Positions 19,396 to 19,457 of a stretch of DNA of 19,457 nt are shown here, piece by piece. The DNA is from Clostridiales bacterium (GTDB lineage: Bacteria; Bacillota; Clostridia; Christensenellales; QALW01): assembly GCA_018376855.1 (NCBI GenBank), contig JAHAAN010000020.1:1-19457 (forward strand), written 5' to 3'. The notes under the pieces are model-generated. The model saw only the letters and a program-made list of their open reading frames with translations. It was not told the origin of the DNA and made no database searches. The translations under genes were made by a program, and so were the position numbers. The first letter of the stretch is position 1. Each line of letters opens with the position of its first letter.

Positions 19396-19457
19396 ATGGC
19401 GGATAAAGAAGCTTCCAAAAAACAGGTTCCTCTGCGTCTTTCCCCGCGATTGTACGC
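19396..19457 (+). CDS. probable ribbon-helix-helix protein, partial (N-terminus)
   Basis: The first 20 codons before the window ends: MADKEASKKQVPLRLSPRLY. The QVPLRLSPRLY-type strand is how Arc-like ribbon-helix-helix proteins start. It begins one base after the SPFH stop, with AGGAAG about 11 bases upstream, and so is in the same operon. Such a protein could bind the palindrome at 18447-18471. Identity rests on 20 residues only. Confidence 0.55.
   Translation, partial: MADKEASKKQVPLRLSPRLY

Overview
The window looks like a low-to-mid GC Bacillota (Clostridia-type) chromosome. Evidence: AGGAGG-type ribosome sites, consensus sigma-A promoters, rnhC (RNase HIII), a DUF1292 protein, a cytidylate-kinase-like protein and CCA-encoding tRNA genes. 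I cannot name the species.

Region 1 (1-4590) is the integrase-proximal end of a temperate phage or phage-like integrative element whose other end lies left of the window. A leftward early operon (excisionase-like HTH, BRO-N antirepressor, small HTH protein, membrane protein) is driven by a strong promoter. The spacer of that promoter is filled by one of three TTC-N8-GAA operators spaced exactly 31 bp apart. A rightward XRE repressor, a convergent ImmA-type protease, two small membrane proteins (a possible lysogenic-conversion pair) and a tyrosine integrase follow. The integrase points at the 3' end of a tRNA-Lys gene, the probable attachment site.

Region 2 (4591-10200) is host backbone: a five-tRNA operon (Gly, Arg, His, Gln, Lys) with a consensus promoter, a small membrane protein, a GNAT acetyltransferase, a frameshifted DUF3267 gene, a YfcE-type phosphodiesterase, a cytidylate-kinase-like protein, a DUF1292 protein with a Cys-rich tail, RNase HIII and tRNA-Arg(CCT).

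Region 3 (10358-16719, all leftward) is the most interesting part, an RNA-repair island. Two overlapping WYL-domain regulators are followed by a noncoding stretch holding a tRNA mimic. Its T-arm, closed acceptor hairpin and D-arm occur in the order seen in YrlA-type Y RNAs, and it ends in a terminator. After it come an SPFH/slipin-like protein and the RNA ligase RtcB. Downstream of rtcB lies a broken copy of an RlaP-type nucleotidyltransferase and then a decayed membrane-protein gene. The intact part resembles in content the enterobacterial rsr-yrlBA-rtcBA operon, but with WYL regulators and a slipin and with no Ro60 gene in view.

Region 4 (16720-19457) is mostly noncoding or decayed: a methyltransferase-like remnant behind an intact consensus promoter, about 1 kb with no convincing gene, then a promoter wrapped in a 9-bp palindrome that drives an SPFH gene split by an apparent deletion/frameshift. 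The start of a probable ribbon-helix-helix gene follows. Several pseudogenes cluster in the window.
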